Origin: Streptomyces sp. BA2
Lineage (GTDB): Bacteria; Actinomycetota; Actinomycetes; Streptomycetales; Streptomycetaceae
Direction: 5' to 3'
NCBI RefSeq assembly: GCF_009769735.1
Contig: NZ_WSRO01000001.1
Span: 248,001 to 312,000, forward strand
Length of the DNA: 64,000 nt
A program made the translations under genes and the position numbers. The notes beneath the pieces are model-generated. The model was not told the DNA's origin and did no database searches. It saw nothing but the letters and a program-made list of their open reading frames with translations. Shown here piece by piece: positions 59,520 through 64,000 of this stretch (position 1 is its first letter; each line of letters opens with the position of its first letter).

Positions 59520-60536
59520 GTGCCGGGCATCGACGCCGTGGTCACTGGAGCCGGGGGCTTTATCGGGGGGCACCTGACCCGCGCCCTCATCGCTGAAGGC
59601 AAGTCCGTCCGCGCCGTGGACCGCAAACCATTCCACGAGTGGTACCAATTACATCCGCAGGCCGACAACCGCATGGAAGACGTTTCCCTGCGCGAGGCCT
59701 GCACCCGGGTGTGCGACGGCGGAGTGGACGAGGTGTACCACCTGGCCGCCGACATGGGCGGCCAGGGCTTCATCGAGAACAACAAGGCAGCCTGCATGCT
59801 GTCCGTGCTCTCCAGCACGAACATGCTGGTCGCCGCCCGGGAGCGCGGCGTCGGCCGCTACTTCTACTCCTCCTCCGCGTGTGTCTACGCAGAGGGCAAG
59901 CAGACCGAGACCGCGGTGGCCCCGCTGCGGGAGGCGGACGCCTACCCAGCGATGCCCGAGGACGGCTACGGCTGGGAGAAGCTGTTCAGCGAGCGGATGG
60001 CACGCCACTTTCGCGAGGACTACAGGCTCACCACCCGCGTCGCCCGCTACCGCAACGTCTATGGCCCCTGGGGCACATGGACCGGCGGCCGGGAGAAGGC
60101 CCCGGCCGCCGCCTGCCGGAAAGTCGCCCACGCCGCCCTCACCGGCGCCCGGGAGATCGAGATCTGGGGAGACGGCGAGCAGACCCGCTCCTTCACCTAC
60201 ATCGACGACTGCGTCGATGGCACCCTGCTGCTGGCCCGCAGCGAGGTCACCGAGCCGCTCAACATCACCTCCGACCAGTCGGTCTCCATCAACCAGCTGT
60301 ACGCCATCGTCGAGGAGATCGCGGGCGTGCGGCTCACCCATCGGCACGTCCCGGGCCCGCTTGGCGTGCGCGGCCGCAACAGCGACAACACCCAGATCTT
60401 CAAAGAGCTGGGATGGCAGCCCTCCACCGCCCTCCTCGACGGCCTTGAGAGAACCTACCGCTGGGTGTACGACCAGGTGTACGCCGACCGCGACGGTCGC
60501 CCCCACCTCGGGGCTCGCCCCCACCTCGTCGGATGA
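59520..60536 (+). CDS. GDP-mannose 3,5-epimerase-like NAD-dependent sugar epimerase
   Basis: 338 aa; the GTG at 59520 has AGGAG about 8 bases upstream, preferred to a frame reaching 59433. Rossmann motif TGAGGFIGGHL at 9-19, catalytic Tyr150-x3-Lys154 (YGWEK) and SSSACVYAE before it. The segment YHLAADMGGQGFIENNKAACMLSVLSSTNML is characteristic of GDP-mannose 3',5'-epimerases, which make GDP-L-galactose or L-gulose; related NDP-sugar epimerases are possible. The protein carries a TTA codon at codon 44 (59649-59651). It overlaps the next gene by 4 nt (ATGA). Confidence 0.87.
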   Translation: MPGIDAVVTGAGGFIGGHLTRALIAEGKSVRAVDRKPFHEWYQLHPQADNRMEDVSLREACTRVCDGGVDEVYHLAADMGGQGFIENNKAACMLSVLSSTNMLVAARERGVGRYFYSSSACVYAEGKQTETAVAPLREADAYPAMPEDGYGWEKLFSERMARHFREDYRLTTRVARYRNVYGPWGTWTGGREKAPAAACRKVAHAALTGAREIEIWGDGEQTRSFTYIDDCVDGTLLLARSEVTEPLNITSDQSVSINQLYAIVEEIAGVRLTHRHVPGPLGVRGRNSDNTQIFKELGWQPSTALLDGLERTYRWVYDQVYADRDGRPHLGARPHLVG

Positions 60537-61336
60537 CCGCCTCCGCCGTGCCACCGCCGGTGCCCCGCATCGACGTACTCGGCACCCACATCAGCGCACT
60601 CACTCCGCAAATCGCCGTCGACGAGATCAGCCACTGGGTCGAGAACCGAGTGCGTTCCTATGTCTGCGTCACCGGGGTGCACGGCGTGATGGAATCCGTC
60701 CGCGACGCCGGGCTGCGCCATGTGCACAACGCCTCCGGCCTCACCGTCCCGGACGGCATGCCCATGGTGTGGGCGGGCCGTTGGGCCGGAGCACACTGGA
60801 TGCGGCGCGTCTACGGGCCCGACCTGATGCTCGCCGTCCTGGAGCGCGCCGCCGAGCGGGGCTGGTCCTCGTATCTGTACGGTGCGGGGGACGGCGTGCC
60901 TGAGCTACTGGCCCGGCGCCTGACCGAGCGCGTCCCGGGGCTGAAGATCGCGGGCGGATACTCCCCGCCCTTGCGCCCGCTCACCGCGGCCGAGGACGAC
61001 GCCGTCATCCAGCGCATCAACGACAGCGGCGCGGACCTGGTGTGGGTCGGTCTGCCCACGCCCAAGCAGGAGCATTGGATGGCCGTCCACCGCGACCGTC
61101 TCACCGCCCCCGCGCTGCTGGGCGTCGGCGCCGCCTTCGACTTCCATGCCGGACTCACGCCCCAGGCCCCGGCCCTTCTCCAGGAACACGGCCTGGAGTG
61201 GGCCTATCGCCTGGCCAAGGAGCCGCGCCGACTGTGGCGCCGATACCTGCGCAACAACCCCGCTTATCTGGCCCGGATCGCCATCCGCCCGCCCACCTTG
61301 GTCGGCACGCCCGTCGGCCCGGGCGGCAAGGAGTGA
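60533..61336 (+). CDS. WecG/TagA/CpsF-family glycosyltransferase
   Basis: 267 aa; the ATG at 60533 overlaps the previous stop. It shows the family landmarks: YVCVTGVHGVMESVRDAGLRHVHNASGLTVPDGMPMVWAGRWAG, RVYGPDLM, the GADLVWVGLPTPKQEHWM segment and GVGAAFDFHAGLTPQAP with the C-terminal QEHGLEWAYRLAKEPRRLWRRYL. Members add ManNAc or similar sugars as the second step on undecaprenyl-diphosphate-linked sugars at the inner membrane face. It should act after the sugar phosphotransferase at 61883. Confidence 0.93.
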   Translation: MTASAVPPPVPRIDVLGTHISALTPQIAVDEISHWVENRVRSYVCVTGVHGVMESVRDAGLRHVHNASGLTVPDGMPMVWAGRWAGAHWMRRVYGPDLMLAVLERAAERGWSSYLYGAGDGVPELLARRLTERVPGLKIAGGYSPPLRPLTAAEDDAVIQRINDSGADLVWVGLPTPKQEHWMAVHRDRLTAPALLGVGAAFDFHAGLTPQAPALLQEHGLEWAYRLAKEPRRLWRRYLRNNPAYLARIAIRPPTLVGTPVGPGGKE

Positions 61337-61504
61337 ACTGATCGAAAATCTAGCGTTCCTGCAGGTCACCTCACTTCTACCGATGGGAGGGGCACATGGT
61401 AGCCGAGCATGTTGAACTGGCTGACCAGGCACCGTGTCTGCCGCGCCCAGCCGGTTCACTGGAGGAAGCAGTCCGCTCCGAGGCCGGCATATTCGGCGTC
61501 CTGG

Positions 61505-61800
61505 CCGGCCTGGGCGCTTGCCGTCGGCCTCAACTCGCTGCACGGCCGCCATCTGCCGTGGCGCGCCGCACTGGAGGCGTTCAAAGCGGACCCGCTCCTC
61601 GGATATGGACCCCGGCTGTTCACCGACCCGCTCTCGCCCATCGGTGGCGCCTTCGGCCACGCCCACGATGAGGTGCTCCAGATCCTGGCCACCAGCCACC
61701 TCGTCGACGCCGCCGGGCTGTTGCTCTGTGCGGTGGCCGCCGTACGGCTGGCCGTCCGCTCCTTCACCGCCCCCCGGGACTGTCTGCGGCGCAGCCATGA
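61505..61800 (+). pseudogene. C-terminal fragment of an O-antigen-ligase/Wzy-like polymerase
   Basis: In the frame of the following sugar transferase, WALAVGLNSLHGRHLPWRAALEAFKADPLLGYGP, then PIGGAFGHAHDEVLQILATSHLVDAAGLLL, matches the periplasmic loop and last membrane segment of O-antigen ligase-like (Wzy_C) proteins (HxExLQxLATxGxxGxxG). At least eight upstream transmembrane helices are missing and no start or ribosome site precedes it. It reads in-frame to the sugar transferase without a stop. It is best seen as a remnant of the cluster's polymerase. Confidence 0.6.
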
Positions 61801-61882
61801 CAGCCATACCCGGAGCCCCCGGGTCCCGCTGTTCTTACGAGTGACCAGTTCGAACCCAAGACAAGAAAGTAGGACCCCTGCC

Positions 61883-62500
61883 ATGGACCGCTCACCGGCG
61901 CCTCCCGTCCCGCGCGTCAAGCGCCTGATCGACCTCACCGGCGCCACGCTGCTGCTGCTCGCCGCGGCCCCCCTCATCGCCCTCATCTCCCTGGCGGTGG
62001 CGGTGAGTTCACCTGGCGGCGTGTTTTACCGGCAGCCGCGCACAGGTCATGGCGGCCAGACGTTCGCCATGCTCAAATTCCGCACCATGCGGCACGGAGC
62101 GCACGCACAGCGAGCCGCCCTCGCGGCGCAGAACGAATCCGGGGGCCAGCTGTTCAAGATCCGCGAAGACCCGCGCGTCACACCCGTCGGACGGATGCTG
62201 CGCCGCCTCTCCCTCGACGAGCTGCCGCAGTTGGTCAATGTCGTACGCGGTGACATGTCCCTGGTCGGCCCGCGGCCCCTACCGGTCGAGGACTCCGGGT
62301 ATGGCGGCCCGGCACTTGGCCGCCTCGCCATGCCGCCCGGTATCACCGGTCTCTGGCAGGTCAGCGGCCACTCCGAGCTGTCCTGGGACGAGATGGTGGG
62401 GCTCGACCTCGACTACGTGCAGCACTGGTCGGTCCGCCTCGACCTGAAGATCCTCGTCCGCACCCTGCCCGCCGTACTCGCCGCGCGCGGCGCCCACTGA
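61883..62500 (+). CDS. Undecaprenyl-phosphate sugar phosphotransferase
   Basis: 205 aa from the ATG at 61883 (AGGA about 9 bases upstream). It is the short form of the bacterial sugar transferase family: a helix KRLIDLTGATLLLLAAAPLIALISLAVAVSSPG, then FYRQPRTGHGGQTFAMLKFRTM, a basic KIREDPRVTPVGRMLRRLSLDELPQLVNVVRGDMSLVGPRPLP and GLWQVSGHSELSWDEMVGLDLDYVQHWSVRLDLKILVRTL. The Asp-Glu of SLDELPQ and the VGPRP motif are catalytic. It transfers a sugar-1-phosphate to the lipid carrier and initiates the repeat unit. The WbaP-type N-terminal membrane domain is absent. Confidence 0.93.
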   Translation: MDRSPAPPVPRVKRLIDLTGATLLLLAAAPLIALISLAVAVSSPGGVFYRQPRTGHGGQTFAMLKFRTMRHGAHAQRAALAAQNESGGQLFKIREDPRVTPVGRMLRRLSLDELPQLVNVVRGDMSLVGPRPLPVEDSGYGGPALGRLAMPPGITGLWQVSGHSELSWDEMVGLDLDYVQHWSVRLDLKILVRTLPAVLAARGAH

Positions 62501-62731
62501 ACCGCAGCCCCGTCCCCCACGGCAGGGCCCGCCCGTTCAGCGTTGGAGTCTTCGGTGTCCTGCATCCCGGCCATGTCCAGCCGCCACTCGCGTGAATAGA
62601 CAGGCCTTCTTGTGTTGAGGGGCGGTATCGCCGTCCATGGCTTACCTGTCATCGCGATCACGCAAGGCGCCTCGAGGAAACACGAGCGCCCGCGCAGCGG
62701 AGCGAGAGCGCACGAGAGATGGGGCTTCTTG

Positions 62732-63706
62732 ATGAGAGCGGTAGTGACCGGCGGCGCGGGGTTCATCGGCGCGCATCTGTGCGAGAGGCTTCTGAATTCC
62801 GGATTCGATGAACTGCTGTGCCTGGACAATTTCCTGACGGGGCGCCGGGAGGATGTCGAGTTACTGGCCGGGCACCCGGGATTCGAGCTCGTCGACTGCG
62901 ACGTCAGCGAGCCCCTCGATGTGGTGGACGAGGCCGACGTGATCCTTCACTTCGCCTCCCCCGCGTCGCCCGCCGACTATCTGCGTCACCCCCTGCAGAC
63001 GCTACGGGTGGGCGCCGAGGGCACCCGCCGCATGCTCGACCTCGCAACCCGTACCAGCGCCCGCTTCGTCCTGGCCTCCACCTCGGAGACTTACGGGAAC
63101 CCGCAGGTCCATCCGCAACCGGAGACGTACTGGGGGCATGTGAACCCGATCGGCCCGCGGAGCTGCTTAGACGAGGCAAAACGATTCGCCGAGGCGACCA
63201 CGATGGCCTACCGACGCAGCCGCGGCACCAACACCGCGATCATCCGGATCTTCAACACCTACGGTCCGCGGATGCGCTCCGGAGACAGCCGCGTGGTTCC
63301 AACCCTCATTCACCAGGCGCTGGACGGTCAGCCTCTGACGGTCACCGGTGACGGCAGCCAGACACGGTCACTGTGCTACATCGACGACCTCATCGACGGC
63401 GTCGTGCGTATGACCGAGTCGGACATCGCAGGGCCCGTCAATCTGGGCAACCCGGAGGAGGTCAGCATGCTGGAACTGGCCCGCATCATCCGCGACATGA
63501 CCGGTACGGGCTCCGACATCGTCTCCGTCCCGCTGCCGCAGAACGACCCGGAGCGGCGCAAGCCCGTCATCAGCAGGGCGCGCACACTGCTCGGCTGGGC
63601 TCCGCGTGTCCCACTCGTCGAGGGCCTGGACCGCACCATCAGGTGGTTCGCCGAACGGGCCGACGCGCAGCTCTCGGATTCGGCGCTGGCAGCGCCCAGG
63701 GGGTGA
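62732..63706 (+). CDS. UDP-glucuronate decarboxylase-like protein lacking the catalytic Tyr
   Basis: 324 aa; ATG at 62732. Rossmann motif VTGGAGFIGAHL (5-16), then ILHFASPASPADYLRHPLQTLRVG and RFVLASTSETYGNPQVHPQPETYWG are diagnostic for UDP-xylose synthase-type enzymes. In these the catalytic YxxxK lies in RSCYDEGKR; here the site reads RSCLDEAKR (Leu146, Lys150), so the essential Tyr is absent. The Leu is encoded by TTA (63167-63169); a second TTA is at 62861. The protein may have lost decarboxylase activity or use another base, or the codon may be a sequencing error. It lies 231 bp after the sugar transferase. Confidence 0.85.
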   Translation: MRAVVTGGAGFIGAHLCERLLNSGFDELLCLDNFLTGRREDVELLAGHPGFELVDCDVSEPLDVVDEADVILHFASPASPADYLRHPLQTLRVGAEGTRRMLDLATRTSARFVLASTSETYGNPQVHPQPETYWGHVNPIGPRSCLDEAKRFAEATTMAYRRSRGTNTAIIRIFNTYGPRMRSGDSRVVPTLIHQALDGQPLTVTGDGSQTRSLCYIDDLIDGVVRMTESDIAGPVNLGNPEEVSMLELARIIRDMTGTGSDIVSVPLPQNDPERRKPVISRARTLLGWAPRVPLVEGLDRTIRWFAERADAQLSDSALAAPRG

Positions 63707-63848
63707 AGCGGGCTGCTGCCGGGGCGTGGCACGAGAAGGCTTCGCCACCACTGCTTTACGGTCCGACACGTGCTCGCCCCGAGATGGCCCGGGAGAGGCG
63801 AAGTGCGCACGAAACCCTTCTCACCGTGGAATTGGAGGCTCAACTCCA

Positions 63849-64000
63849 GTGAATCTGCACGAACTTCTTCGTACGCTGCGCCACCGTTGGCGCATTGTGA
63901 TGGCTATCGCTGTGCTCGGCCTCGTTGGTGGGGGTGACGCTGGCCTCGGTGATCACCTCTGAATACGAGGCCGCCGGGCCCACGTGGGCCACGGGTGCGA
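63849..64000 (+). pseudogene. Wzz/chain-length-determinant-like protein, frameshifted and cut by window end
   Basis: The GTG at 63849 has GGAGG at about 63834. It begins MNLHELLRTLRHRWRIVMAIAVLGLV, the usual N-terminus (charged segment then first membrane helix) of Wzz/CapA-type chain-length regulators. In the starting frame a stop follows at about 63962, but in the next frame the helix continues as LVGVTLASVITSEYEA…, which is the expected continuation. One extra base near 63920-63925, in a GT/G-rich run (gttggtgggggt), explains it. The rest of the gene lies outside the window. A sequencing indel at the G run is possible. Confidence 0.6.

Noticed and set aside
1..64000. CRISPR array or long tandem repeats
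   Set aside because: No regularly spaced repeats were seen; only the 7-bp and 84-bp repeats listed.

Overview
The window is chromosomal DNA of a high-GC actinomycete, almost certainly Streptomyces. Supporting signs are strong G/C preference at third codon positions, frequent GTG and TTG starts, purine-rich ribosome sites, secreted families typical of the genus, NsdA-like helix-turn-helix/TPR regulators, scattered TTA (bldA-type) codons, and a complete cytoplasmic-type contractile injection system (CIS) locus. No rRNA, CRISPR array or replication origin was seen.

Region 1 (about 1-16 kb) is gene-poor accessory DNA. It holds small exported proteins (346-888, 3701-4138, 12997-13644, 13858-14553), a matrixin-like metalloprotease (8280-9323), a NlpC/P60 hydrolase (15489-15932), a fluoride channel, a GlsB/YeaQ membrane protein, a lone Lrp/AsnC ligand-binding domain and an HTH/TPR regulator. 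Two tRNA genes (CAT and Leu-CAA) and decayed transposase fragments are also present. A 43-codon ORF at 7570-7701 resembles a RiPP precursor peptide.

Region 2 (17.3-36.4 kb). A small membrane protein and an FtsK/TraB-like ATPase, probably the remnant of an integrative conjugative element, lie just upstream of the CIS. The CIS is one co-directional cluster (19635-36438): sheath, tube, tail-assembly protein, a DUF6760-like small protein, a long Pro/Ala-rich protein, a second tube-like protein, a LysM baseplate protein, VgrG-like spike, PAAR tip, gp25-like wedge, gpJ/Afp11-like and gpI/Afp12-like baseplate proteins, two membrane proteins, a DUF4255 cap protein and an AAA+ ATPase. No tail fibre, recognisable tape measure or DUF4157 protein was seen. 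Two genes of the cluster carry TTA codons.

Region 3 (36.5-45 kb) encodes surface glycopolymer synthesis. Two large GT4 glycosyltransferases that share a C-terminal domain flank two Stealth-type sugar-phosphate transferases. The three rightward genes are in order and the last two overlap by 4 nt.

Region 4 (45-59 kb) is regulatory and accessory. It contains a small Cro/C1-type regulator, an exported protein, a LuxR-type response regulator whose phospho-acceptor Asp is replaced by Asn, a roadblock protein, and a histidine kinase/LuxR regulator pair followed by a 743-aa repeat-containing protein. A sigma-like protein sits next to a peptidoglycan-binding protein, followed by an XRE regulator, a YegP-like protein, a methyltransferase and a frameshifted HTH/TPR regulator.

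Region 5 (59.5-64 kb) is the start of an exopolysaccharide cluster: a GDP-mannose-3,5-epimerase-like enzyme, a WecG/TagA glycosyltransferase, a fragment of an O-antigen-ligase-like polymerase, an initiating sugar phosphotransferase, a UDP-glucuronate-decarboxylase-like protein lacking the catalytic Tyr, and a frameshifted, window-truncated Wzz-like chain-length protein. Several of these lesions suggest the pathway is decaying or diversified, unless they are assembly errors.
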